Source: GCA-002727735 sp036159515
Lineage (GTDB): Bacteria > Bacteroidota > Bacteroidia > Flavobacteriales_D > Parvicellaceae
NCBI GenBank assembly: GCA_036159515.1
Contig: JAYYEV010000100.1
Coordinates: 1 to 9,241, forward strand
Direction of reading: 5' to 3'
Length of the DNA: 9,241 nucleotides
The notes under the pieces are model-generated. The model saw only the letters and a list, made by a program, of their open reading frames with translations. It was not told the origin of the DNA and did no database searches. The position numbers were made by a program, and so were the translations under genes. Shown piece after piece: positions 1 to 6,933 of the stretch. How positions within the stretch are numbered: the stretch's first letter is position 1; each line of letters begins with the position of its first letter.

Positions 1-430
1 ATGATGGTTTAACAGAACTAGGTTTTTCTTTAGAAGGCATTTCTCTTTCTAATTGGCTCTGAGGTCTTTGTCCTCTTTCCTTAGAAGGCATTTCTCTTTC
101 TAATTGGCTCTGAGGTCTTTGTCCTCTTTCCTTAGAAGGCATTTCTCTTTCTAATTGGCTTTGAGGTCTTTGTCCTCTTTCCTTAGAAGGTGTTTCTCTT
201 TCTAATTGGCTTTGAGGTCTTTGACTTCTTTCAGGAGCTGCTGAAGAAGGATCGTTATTTGGTCTTTCTTTGCCAACAGGTCTCTCATTTCCAGCAGGAC
301 TACCAGGTCTTGCTGCTCTATCAACGGTGGGAGTACTAGTAACTTTCTCACCCTTGTCTGGTCCTTTAACTTGCCCGTAACCTAATATACAAGCACTTGT
401 TAAGATAATTGATAAAAATAAATTTTTCAT
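1..430 (-). CDS. Secreted tandem-repeat protein of unknown function (partial, 3' end outside window)
   Basis: Reading the minus strand from the ATG at 430-428 gives 143 residues with no stop before the window edge, so the C-terminus is missing. Residues 1-20 look like a Sec signal peptide: a short n-region MKN, a hydrophobic core FLSIILTSACILG, then GYGQ, a common cleavage setting in Bacteroidota. The cysteine at 14 does not sit in a good lipobox, so SPI cleavage is more likely than lipidation. Residues 21-66 are polar and rich in Pro, Arg, Glu and Ser, with loose ER.P motifs. Residues 67-134 are four 17-residue repeats of ERGQRPQSQLEREMPSK, followed by EKPSSVKPS. The strong charge (three Glu, three Arg and one Lys per unit) and proline content suggest an extended or disordered periplasmic or surface segment. 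I do not recognise a family. The 73 bp to the first ATG of the divergent barrel gene must hold its promoter. Confidence 0.75.
   Translation of the reverse strand, partial: MKNLFLSIILTSACILGYGQVKGPDKGEKVTSTPTVDRAARPGSPAGNERPVGKERPNNDPSSAAPERSQRPQSQLERETPSKERGQRPQSQLEREMPSKERGQRPQSQLEREMPSKERGQRPQSQLEREMPSKEKPSSVKPS
29..232 (-). repeat. Four in-frame 51-bp tandem repeats inside the secreted-protein gene
   Basis: Four direct units of exactly 51 bp lie at 232-182, 181-131, 130-80 and 79-29 in the order of translation. Each encodes 17 residues, so changes in copy number keep the reading frame. Unit 1 is the most divergent, with Ser for Gly at position 3 and Thr for Met at position 14. Units 2 to 4 encode the same peptide. 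Units 3 and 4 share a silent CAG where units 1 and 2 have CAA, and unit 4 ends in AAA where the others have AAG. The gradient of identity fits recent duplication by slippage or unequal recombination, with the youngest copies towards the C-terminal side. Confidence 0.95.
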
Positions 431-539
431 AATATTTACAGTTTAGATATATTAGCAAAGTAAATACAAAATTCTGGTACAGGCGTAGTCTTAACCTGTT
501 ATTATGACGAAATGTATATTATTAATGATGAAAGTAATT
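431..539. other. Divergent intergenic region between the repeat protein and the DUF3078 gene
   Basis: This AT-rich spacer separates two divergent genes and should carry a promoter for each. The nearest matches to the Bacteroidota -7 box TAnnTTTG are one mismatch away: TTACTTTG on the minus strand (463-456) and TATATTAG on the plus strand (448-455). Neither has a TTG at the expected -33 distance, so I do not assign promoters. I see no hairpin, RNA gene or additional open frame here. Confidence 0.4.
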
Positions 540-1706
540 ATGAGGCTTATAAATCACAAAAAGATAATTTTAATTTTTTTTCAAATTGCGCTTTTTTCCT
601 TTGCTAGTTCAACTGATTTATTGTCGCAACAAAGTGAAAGTAATAGGGAATATGTAGAACAAAAGACCAATGAACTTACTAATGATTCCAGTTATTGGGA
701 CAATAACGCTGTAATTTATTTTGGAGCAAATAGAACTGCTTTATACAATTGGTCAGCAGGAGGGATGAACTATTTAGAGTTTCACGGACTAGCTGACTTA
801 TGGTTTGATTATAGACACAATAAATTTCATTGGAATAATTTTATTGGAATGTCTTTTGGTATTTTAAAGTCTTCTTACGGCACTTTTGCTAATACTCCAT
901 GGTGGAAGAATGATGATAGATTGGAAATGACTTCAAAGTTTTCCAGGAGAACACCTCATTTATGGGATTATTCATTTTTATTCAATTTCAGGACACAATT
1001 TACGTATGGTTACTTTACGGAAGATGATATGGTAAACCAAAACTATATGGATAACTTTTTAGCTCCTGTTTATCCCATTACGGGATTTGGTTTTGACATT
1101 CATGCAAATGATTATTTAACCGCTTATTTATCTCCGATAACTATAAAATCTACTATTGTATTGGATGATTCTTTATCTCAGGTAGGAGTGTTTGGAGTAA
1201 ATCCGGGTCAAAAATTTAGAAGTGAAGCTGGAATGTATGTTAATTTACTCTTTAGGCACGATAGTTTATTTCATAATAAAAAATTATCGCTTATGACGGA
1301 TTTATCTTTATTCAGTAACTATTTAAATAAACCAGGAAATATTGATATTACATGGGAACAGCTAATTACCTATAAATTTTCAAAATATTTCAGTGTTACT
1401 TTTTCAGGGTATTTAATTTATGATCACGATATTAAAATACCAAGATATCGTTCTGATGGAGTAACACCAATATATCTAACAAGAAATAATAACGAATTAG
1501 ATCCTATAACGGGTGATAATCATTATTTCATTGACTATGACAATCCGAATGCGAATAATTATGTAGTTAATTATGTTTCAAATGATTCTAATGGAGATGG
1601 ATTATATACAGATCCAGGTGAATATGAAGGTTGGAAAATCATTAAGACTGGTGCAGCTACACAGTTTATGGAATTCTGGATGATAGGTTTATCTTTTTCT
1701 TTCTAG
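540..1706 (+). CDS. DUF3078 family outer-membrane beta-barrel protein
   Basis: The frame is open from an ATG at 504, but the third cluster of ATGs at 540 is preferred. It gives MRLINHKK followed by a hydrophobic stretch IILIFFQIALFSF and a plausible cleavage near ASS or LSQ, a good Sec signal peptide, and a 388-residue product. Numbering from 540, family features in order are NWSAGG (70-75), WWKNDDRLE (121-129), WDYSFLFNFRTQFTYGY (142-158) and the C-terminal TQFMEFWMIGLSFSF ending in Phe, the usual terminal strand signature of outer-membrane barrels. Alternating aromatic strands run through most of the protein. The family is common in Bacteroidota and its role is unknown. Unusual here is a long polar segment (about residues 306-363) before the last strand, containing a DSNGDG calcium-type loop. 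The gene stands alone, divergent from the repeat-protein gene and convergent with the SpoIID gene. Confidence 0.85.
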   Translation: MRLINHKKIILIFFQIALFSFASSTDLLSQQSESNREYVEQKTNELTNDSSYWDNNAVIYFGANRTALYNWSAGGMNYLEFHGLADLWFDYRHNKFHWNNFIGMSFGILKSSYGTFANTPWWKNDDRLEMTSKFSRRTPHLWDYSFLFNFRTQFTYGYFTEDDMVNQNYMDNFLAPVYPITGFGFDIHANDYLTAYLSPITIKSTIVLDDSLSQVGVFGVNPGQKFRSEAGMYVNLLFRHDSLFHNKKLSLMTDLSLFSNYLNKPGNIDITWEQLITYKFSKYFSVTFSGYLIYDHDIKIPRYRSDGVTPIYLTRNNNELDPITGDNHYFIDYDNPNANNYVVNYVSNDSNGDGLYTDPGEYEGWKIIKTGAATQFMEFWMIGLSFSF

Positions 1707-1778
1707 TATAAACACTTATCTGTAATATTCATATTTGTCTTATAATTAATATTATGTTAACTAGTATTTGAAGAACAT

Positions 1779-2945
1779 TTAATCCAGTAGATAGAAATCT
1801 CGCATTCTCCTATCAATAAGATGAACATCCGTGTAGTAAAATCTTAATACATCTAGAAAATTATATCCAAGATCAATCATTTTCATTGCACCTTCTTGTG
1901 ACAATCCTACTCCGTGACCAAATCCTTTACCCTTAAGTATAAGTTGATCATTACCATTATCAAAAATGCTGAAGTAAGTACTTTTGAGTTTCCAGTCCTT
2001 TCTTATCTGTGTTAAAGGAATTCTATACATCCAATCAATTAAGTATTTATGTCTAATTTCTTGTTTAAAATTGCATGCACTATTAACAGCAATTGGATTG
2101 TCAATTGGAAATTGAAATTTAGTATTTAAATAATCTAGCCAATTTTTCTTACTAATGGTCTTCTCCCATTCATAATTATAACCGTGTACAGAATACGGGT
2201 CATGGATACTTCTCAGGTATGGTAAAGCTTTGAGCCAAACATCTTCTACATTATTGGTTTGACCTCCGCTATTAGAAAAATATGCCGCTGTGATATAATC
2301 CATATTTTCATCTACCAATATCAGATTTCTTGTTTCTCTAACAGCATCTATGATGTTTTTGTTATTGTACATTTTACCTTTGTAAACTTGACAATTAACC
2401 AAATCTGTTAAGTTATATCCTTCATGAATAAATTTATATTGATTTTTTAAGGCATATGTTCTACTAATAATCGAGTGAACCTTGTAGAAATCTATAGTTT
2501 GATGAAGCCCAACTTCTGACTCAAGAACCCCAATTAGGTATTTTTCAATATCAACATTATTAACCAATGTTAATTTTCCTTTATTTGAAAAAATTTCAAA
2601 TTCTCCATAATAACTCCTTTTTTTAAGGGCTGGATTCTTTCCAACTACTGTAAAAACACAAGTGTCTTTTGTATTATGGTGGGCATAAATGGTATCAAAT
2701 TCACCTAAAAGGTGATCATTTAAAAGGATTTGTACTTTATTATGATTTGATTTGATGTTTAATTTTGAATTTTCTTTTAATTCTTTTGTCAAATCACTAT
2801 TCGATGCTGATATAAAATAGTGATCTTGTGCTATTATCTCTACTGATTTTAATTGGACGTTTCTCAATAAACCAATTTTCAGTTCCATTGAATGACTCCA
2901 AAAGAAATGAAAAGAAAAAAAGATGTATAAAAATGATTTTATCAC
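1779..2945 (-). CDS. SpoIID/LytB domain protein, probable secreted peptidoglycan lytic enzyme
   Basis: The frame can be extended to TTG at 2966 or cut back to ATG at 2888. GTG at 2945 is preferred because it gives a clean signal peptide (MIKSFLYIFF...FFWSHS) with a positive n-region, while the ATG start would delete it; the product is then 388 residues. The SpoIID core, numbered from 2945, runs from VDIEKYLIGVLESEVG (131-146) through SIISRTYALK (158-167), AAYFSNSGGQTNNVEDVW (220-237) and PYLRSIHDPYS (242-252), with the closing GKGFGHGVGLSQEGAM at 339-354. The Glu of LESEVG lies where the catalytic acid of SpoIID sits. SpoIID of Bacillus cleaves denuded glycan strands during engulfment; the non-sporulating homologues are presumed to be envelope peptidoglycan enzymes. 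The gene is the last of the surE-lpxB cluster, 37 bp after the lpxB stop (16 bp if TTG is used). Confidence 0.88.
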   Translation of the reverse strand: MIKSFLYIFFSFHFFWSHSMELKIGLLRNVQLKSVEIIAQDHYFISASNSDLTKELKENSKLNIKSNHNKVQILLNDHLLGEFDTIYAHHNTKDTCVFTVVGKNPALKKRSYYGEFEIFSNKGKLTLVNNVDIEKYLIGVLESEVGLHQTIDFYKVHSIISRTYALKNQYKFIHEGYNLTDLVNCQVYKGKMYNNKNIIDAVRETRNLILVDENMDYITAAYFSNSGGQTNNVEDVWLKALPYLRSIHDPYSVHGYNYEWEKTISKKNWLDYLNTKFQFPIDNPIAVNSACNFKQEIRHKYLIDWMYRIPLTQIRKDWKLKSTYFSIFDNGNDQLILKGKGFGHGVGLSQEGAMKMIDLGYNFLDVLRFYYTDVHLIDRRMRDFYLLD

Positions 2946-2982
2946 AAATTCAAATTTAAAATCCAAAAAAATGTTACCACTA

Positions 2983-4113
2983 TTAACCGCTTATAGTTTT
3001 TAACATCTCTTTTGCAGTAAGTTTTGGAACATTATTTCCTTGGCAGAGTTTTTTTAAGTGTTTGTAATCATGTAAAATGGTTTCTAAATAAGACTTTTTA
3101 TTTAAAATATAATCTAAATTATTTTTTAAATTAACAACACTTAAATCGCTTTGAATCAACTCTTTAACTGTTTCTTTATTTAATATTAAATTAACAAGTG
3201 ATATGTAATTCACCTTAACTAACGTCTTGGCAATTTGATAAGAAATCCAACTACTTTTATAACATACAATTTGAGGCACGTTAAAAAATGCTGTTTCTAA
3301 GGTCGCGGTACCAGAAGTAACAAAAGCTACACGTGAATTATTTAATATATTGTAAGTATCATCATAGATTATGGTCACGTTACTTTCTAAACCAATTTCA
3401 TGATAAATATGTTCTAAATGATTAATCCCTCCAATAACAATATTAAATTGATCTTCTATATCCTTACATGCATTAAGCATTACAGGTAACTTTTTCTCAA
3501 TTTCTTGTTTTCTACTGCCTGGTAAAAGAAGTATATTTTCTTTTTTATGATCTAATTCATATTTAGAATAAAATTCTTCTTTACTATTGGCTACCTCTTT
3601 AACAAACCTTTCAATGTGCTCTACAAGCGGATGACCATTATAACTTACTTCAATACCATGATTATTAAAATATTTCTTTTCAAATGGAAGGATTACAAAT
3701 AATTTATCAATGTACCTCTTGATTTTTTTTACTCTATTTTCTTTCCAAGCCCAAACTTGAGGTGCAATAAAATAAAAAACTGGAATTCTAGTATGGTATT
3801 TAATAAATTTAGCTATTCTCATATTAAAACCTGGAAAATCAATTAGAATCAATGCATCCGGGTCATATTTAACAACATCTTTTTTACAGAATTTTATGTT
3901 TTTTAAAATAGATCTGATATTTATTATTACTTCTAAAAAACCCATATAATTATGATCCTTGTAATGTTTTACAAGGTCACTCCCCTGCCCTTTCATTAAA
4001 TTTCCTCCCCAGCACCTAAATTGTGCATCTGGGTCTAAATTTTTGATTTCATGTATTAACTGTGATCCATAAAGATCACCAGATGCTTCACCGGCAATGA
4101 GATAGTACTTCAT
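2983..4113 (-). CDS. lpxB: Lipid A disaccharide synthase
   Basis: The enzyme joins UDP-2,3-diacylglucosamine to 2,3-diacylglucosamine 1-phosphate (lipid X), making the beta-1,6 disaccharide core of lipid A at the inner face of the cytoplasmic membrane. The 376-residue product has the usual GT19 length and motifs in order: AGEASGD (7-13), WGGNLM (35-40), MGFLEV (57-62), LIDFPGFN (90-97), APQVWAWKENRVKKIKRYID (117-136), NGHPLVE (159-165), LLPGSRKQEI (196-205), and SGTATLE (267-273). Asp92 and Arg201 sit in the two motifs known to be essential in the family. The ATG at 4113 overlaps the stop of the upstream membrane-protein gene in the form TAATG, so translation is probably coupled. The usual lpx partners (lpxA, lpxD, lpxC, lpxK) are not in this window. 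Its presence shows that the organism makes a lipid A outer membrane. Confidence 0.97.
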   Translation of the reverse strand: MKYYLIAGEASGDLYGSQLIHEIKNLDPDAQFRCWGGNLMKGQGSDLVKHYKDHNYMGFLEVIINIRSILKNIKFCKKDVVKYDPDALILIDFPGFNMRIAKFIKYHTRIPVFYFIAPQVWAWKENRVKKIKRYIDKLFVILPFEKKYFNNHGIEVSYNGHPLVEHIERFVKEVANSKEEFYSKYELDHKKENILLLPGSRKQEIEKKLPVMLNACKDIEDQFNIVIGGINHLEHIYHEIGLESNVTIIYDDTYNILNNSRVAFVTSGTATLETAFFNVPQIVCYKSSWISYQIAKTLVKVNYISLVNLILNKETVKELIQSDLSVVNLKNNLDYILNKKSYLETILHDYKHLKKLCQGNNVPKLTAKEMLKTISG

Positions 4114-4451
4114 TAATTAATAAATAACGTGGAAATGGCTGCCCATATAAGTGTTAACCCTACAATGCCTTTAGAAAACTGATCAATCTTGAAAATAAAA
4201 AATGAAAAATAGAAAATAAGCATATTCATTAACAAACAAAACATCAGGGTATTTTGCCTCATTTCTAAATAAATTTCAGAAACTATATTATTGGAATTTA
4301 TTTCACCAAAAAAATAAGATGAGAACTGTAAAAACGACAAGTTTTTACCGATTACTAGATAAGCTATCAGAAAACCAATTACAGGACTAATAAATCCAGC
4401 TATTAATCCATATTTGAATTTATTCCATTTTAATGTCCAACTATATCTCAT
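4113..4451 (-). CDS. Small three-helix membrane protein of unknown function
   Basis: The product is 112 residues with three predicted membrane helices: about 14-35 (YGLIAGFISPVIGFLIAYLVIG), 67-88 (within NTLMFCLLMNMLIFYFSFF) and 94-111 (within KGIVGLTLIWAAISTLFI). The N-terminus WTLKWNKFK is basic, which favours a cytoplasmic N-terminus by the positive-inside rule. The segment between helices 1 and 2 (about 36-66) is polar and would lie outside. No catalytic motif or known family is visible. The start ATG lies inside the end of surE (11-bp overlap) and the stop overlaps the lpxB ATG by one base, so it is clearly part of that transcript and probably made in step with LpxB. A role in lipid A or envelope assembly is only an inference from position. 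Confidence 0.85.
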   Translation of the reverse strand: MRYSWTLKWNKFKYGLIAGFISPVIGFLIAYLVIGKNLSFLQFSSYFFGEINSNNIVSEIYLEMRQNTLMFCLLMNMLIFYFSFFIFKIDQFSKGIVGLTLIWAAISTLFIN

Positions 4452-5214
4452 CTAACTTCCATTTATTGATTTCCTTTACTGACTCATAACACGTCATATC
4501 AAATTGAGTGGGTACTATTGTTATATAGTTGTTTTCAAGATAATAAATATCTGAGTTGATGTCCTTTTCTTTTGACCCAAAAGAGCCTGTAAGCCAATAA
4601 TACTTATTTCCTAATGGGTCAGCTCTCTCATCAAATGTATCATCCCAAAATGCCTGACCTTGTTTACATACTTTGATTCCCATTATTTCATTTTCTTCCA
4701 CTGCTGGAATATTTACATTAAGACAAGTGCCTTTTTTCATATTATTTTTCATCAATGATTTAAAAATAGCTTTTAAATACTTAATTGAAGGATAAAAATT
4801 AGCATCAGGATTATAACTCGTTAGTGAAAATCCAATACTAGGTATACCTTCGAGTGCTCCTTCTACTGCAGCAGACATCGTGCCAGAGTATAAAACATTG
4901 GTACTCACATTTGAGCCATGATTAATACCCGATAAAATGTAATCTGGTTTTCTATCTTTTAGTAAATACATACCCATTTTAATGCAATCTACAGGAGTTC
5001 CGGTACAACAATAAGCTTTTAAATTTTTAAATTGATTGGTTTCATAACATCTTATTGGGTCATTTACAGTAATGGCATGGCCCATCCCTGATTGAGGTTT
5101 ATCAGGAGCAACAATTAAAATTTCTCCAAAATCTTTTACCGCATTAACCAATGACATTAATCCCTTTGCATTGTATCCATCGTCGTTTGTAATTAAAATA
5201 AGTGGTTTAGACAT
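4441..5214 (-). CDS. surE: 5'/3'-nucleotidase SurE
   Basis: SurE is a cytoplasmic, metal-dependent phosphatase that dephosphorylates nucleoside 5'- and 3'-monophosphates and has been linked to stationary-phase survival in E. coli. The 257-residue product has the family length. Motifs in order are ILITNDDGYNAKG (6-18), VAPDKPQSGMGHAIT (35-49), CCTGTPVDC (69-77) and ILSGINHGSNV (93-103) followed by YSGTMSAAVEGA (109-120). The expected metal ligands are present: Asp11, Asp12, Ser42 and Asn98. The ATG at 5214 begins immediately before the NDDG strand, so no upstream extension is needed. It is the first gene of a four-gene minus-strand cluster ending with the SpoIID gene, and it shares a 66-bp divergent promoter region with the muiA-like gene. 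Confidence 0.97.
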   Translation of the reverse strand: MSKPLILITNDDGYNAKGLMSLVNAVKDFGEILIVAPDKPQSGMGHAITVNDPIRCYETNQFKNLKAYCCTGTPVDCIKMGMYLLKDRKPDYILSGINHGSNVSTNVLYSGTMSAAVEGALEGIPSIGFSLTSYNPDANFYPSIKYLKAIFKSLMKNNMKKGTCLNVNIPAVEENEIMGIKVCKQGQAFWDDTFDERADPLGNKYYWLTGSFGSKEKDINSDIYYLENNYITIVPTQFDMTCYESVKEINKWKLDEI

Positions 5215-5248
5215 TCAACTAAATTAATTATTATTAAAAATTTGGCAC

Positions 5249-5256
5249 TAACTTTG
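5249..5256 (+). promoter_or_regulatory. Bacteroidota-type -7 promoter box (TAACTTTG) for the muiA-like gene
   Basis: TAACTTTG fits the consensus TAnnTTTG of the primary sigma factor in Bacteroidota without a mismatch. It ends 24 bases before the ATG at 5281, so transcription would start near 5261-5264. No clear TTG is present at the expected -33 position; the upstream region is a run of A and T. The position argues against any translation start upstream of it, such as the TTG at 5242. Confidence 0.5.
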
Positions 5257-5280
5257 TTTATAACATTTCAAATAATGCAA

Positions 5281-6933
5281 ATGAAAAAAATAGTTAACGT
5301 ACTTATAATTATATTAATTAATCTTCTTTTTACCTCAATACAAATTTTAGCTAATAAGATTGAAACTACATCAAAAATAAAACAGGTTACTGTATTTAAT
5401 AAAGGAGTGAACGTTCAGCGATTTGGTAGCCTAGAAATAAATAAAGGTGACAACACCATCTATATTCAAGAACTATCCCCTTATTTATCAAATGAATCCA
5501 TTCAGTTTGTTATTAAATCGTCAAAAGTCATTATTAATTCAGTTGGAAAAGAAATGAATTACCTAGGGATCAAAAATCATTTGACTGATGAAGTTAACAG
5601 GTTAAAGGATAGTCTAGAAAGTACTAAAGAAAAACGGAGACTTGCACAAGTATCTTTACGTGTTTACGAAGAAGAAAAGGATCTGTTAGACGAAAATAAA
5701 TCCGTACTAAAATTATCCAAAGAATTTATCATAGATGATTTGATGGATCTTACCGATTTTTTTAGAGAAAGAATGCTTGATATTGAAGGGAAAATTTCAA
5801 CAACAAATCAAAAAATCAACGAAATAAATCAAACTATTTCAAATATTCAATCCCAAATGCGATCCTTAAATTCCAAGGTTAGAAATCAATTCAGTAACGT
5901 GGTTGTCCAAATTACCAGTAAAGAAAAATTAAGGGTAGATTACGAATTAAGTTATAATATCAATGATAGAGCTGGCTGGAAGCCCTGTTTTGATTTAAGA
6001 ATAGACAAGATGAATTCACCTGTTGATATTACCTATAAAGCCGAAATTTATCAAAACACAAATGAACAATGGAAAAATATAAATGTTTCTTTATCAACAG
6101 GTAATCTCAATCAATCCAATAAAGCACCTGCGTTTAATACAGATTATCTTACTGTTCGTAGAAATGTAAGAAATAAATACAGAGAAGTTCAAATAACATC
6201 AAATCCTCAATATGACAATTATTCAAGTGAAGCTAAAGCAGAATCTGCAGATATGGCAATGGCTATGGAAGATGATATAGGATTTGCAGAATCATCAGCC
6301 GCTTTTACTACAGTTGATTTTAGTGGAACACAAATCCAGTATGATATTAGTTTGCCCTACTCTATTTCTTCGTCTTCTAAATCTATTTTTATTGAGATTC
6401 AAAAAATTAATTTACCTGCTACTTATGATTATTATGCATATCCAAAATTAGATAAAGATGTCTTTTTAATGTGTCATTTTAAATCTATAGCTGAACAAAA
6501 CTTTCTTGCTGGAAATGCACAAATTTATTTTGAAGGGAAATCTGTAGGTACTACTTACTTAGATCCATTATCTACCAAAAGTACAATAGATTTGTCCTTA
6601 AGCCGTGATTTATCCATTCTAACTACCAGAAAACCATTAAAAAAGTTTTCATCAGAAACTAAAATTAGCGACAAAGTAAAGCAAGAAAGATCTTTTGAGA
6701 TTACATTGAAAAACAACAAATCTTCAAAAATAACGATAAAACTCGTTGATCAAATTCCCGTTTCAAATGATAAATCCATTGATGTAGAATTAGTTGAGTC
6801 CGATGAAGCTAAATTCAACAAAATCAAAGGTAAGTTGACTTGGTTAATAGATTTAGAGCCAAATACTTCGGTAACAAAAAACTTCACCTACACCGTGAAG
6901 TATCCTGAGAATGAACGTGTAATTGGTCTTTAA
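5281..6933 (+). CDS. MuiA-like secreted protein with DUF4140 and DUF4139 domains
   Basis: The start is set at the ATG at 5281: MKKIVNVLIIILINLLFTSIQILA is a clear signal peptide, and a promoter-like box at 5249-5256 lies downstream of the frame's TTG at 5242. ATG at 5275 is a close alternative. The 550-residue product has an N-terminal beta domain of the DUF4140 type (about 30-95, KIKQVTVFNKGVNVQR), a helical coiled-coil section (about 98-200), and a C-terminal DUF4139 domain (about 218-545) containing YNINDRAGWKPCFDLRI (224-240) and ending in FTYTVKYPENERV (535-547). A low-complexity acidic and Met/Ala linker (ESADMAMAMEDD, 321-332) interrupts the DUF4139 region, as is often seen. Some members carry the name mucoidy inhibitor MuiA, but the biochemical function is unknown; periplasmic or surface location is inferred. 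No carboxypeptidase-like insert domain is present. Its stop overlaps that of the mutase gene. Confidence 0.85.
   Translation: MKKIVNVLIIILINLLFTSIQILANKIETTSKIKQVTVFNKGVNVQRFGSLEINKGDNTIYIQELSPYLSNESIQFVIKSSKVIINSVGKEMNYLGIKNHLTDEVNRLKDSLESTKEKRRLAQVSLRVYEEEKDLLDENKSVLKLSKEFIIDDLMDLTDFFRERMLDIEGKISTTNQKINEINQTISNIQSQMRSLNSKVRNQFSNVVVQITSKEKLRVDYELSYNINDRAGWKPCFDLRIDKMNSPVDITYKAEIYQNTNEQWKNINVSLSTGNLNQSNKAPAFNTDYLTVRRNVRNKYREVQITSNPQYDNYSSEAKAESADMAMAMEDDIGFAESSAAFTTVDFSGTQIQYDISLPYSISSSSKSIFIEIQKINLPATYDYYAYPKLDKDVFLMCHFKSIAEQNFLAGNAQIYFEGKSVGTTYLDPLSTKSTIDLSLSRDLSILTTRKPLKKFSSETKISDKVKQERSFEITLKNNKSSKITIKLVDQIPVSNDKSIDVELVESDEAKFNKIKGKLTWLIDLEPNTSVTKNFTYTVKYPENERVIGL
6876..6901 (-). terminator. 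Probable intrinsic terminator of the phosphohexomutase gene, inside the muiA-like coding end
   Basis: On the minus strand, 28 bases after the mutase stop codon, ACTTCAC (6901-6895) and GTGAAGT (6887-6881) form a perfect 7-bp stem with a 7-base loop. The stem runs straight into TTTTTTGTTAC (6881-6871). This is the arrangement of a rho-independent terminator. The stem has only three G-C pairs, so it is of moderate strength. On the plus strand the same bases encode NFTYTVK of the muiA-like protein and are not followed by a T tract, so only minus-strand transcripts would be stopped. Confidence 0.5.

Noticed and set aside
29..232. The 51-bp repeats considered as a CRISPR array or an intergenic repeat.
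   Set aside because: The units are contiguous without unique spacers, lie in frame within one coding sequence, and show mainly silent variation, so they are protein-coding repeats.
1707..1778. AT-rich spacer between the convergent DUF3078 and SpoIID genes, examined for a bidirectional terminator.
   Set aside because: Only a very weak five-base AT stem (ATAAT/ATTAT) is visible, with no G-C pairs and no clean T tract.
5219..5226. TAATTTAG on the minus strand, one mismatch from the -7 consensus, in front of surE.
   Set aside because: It ends only four bases before the surE ATG, which would put the transcription start inside the coding region.
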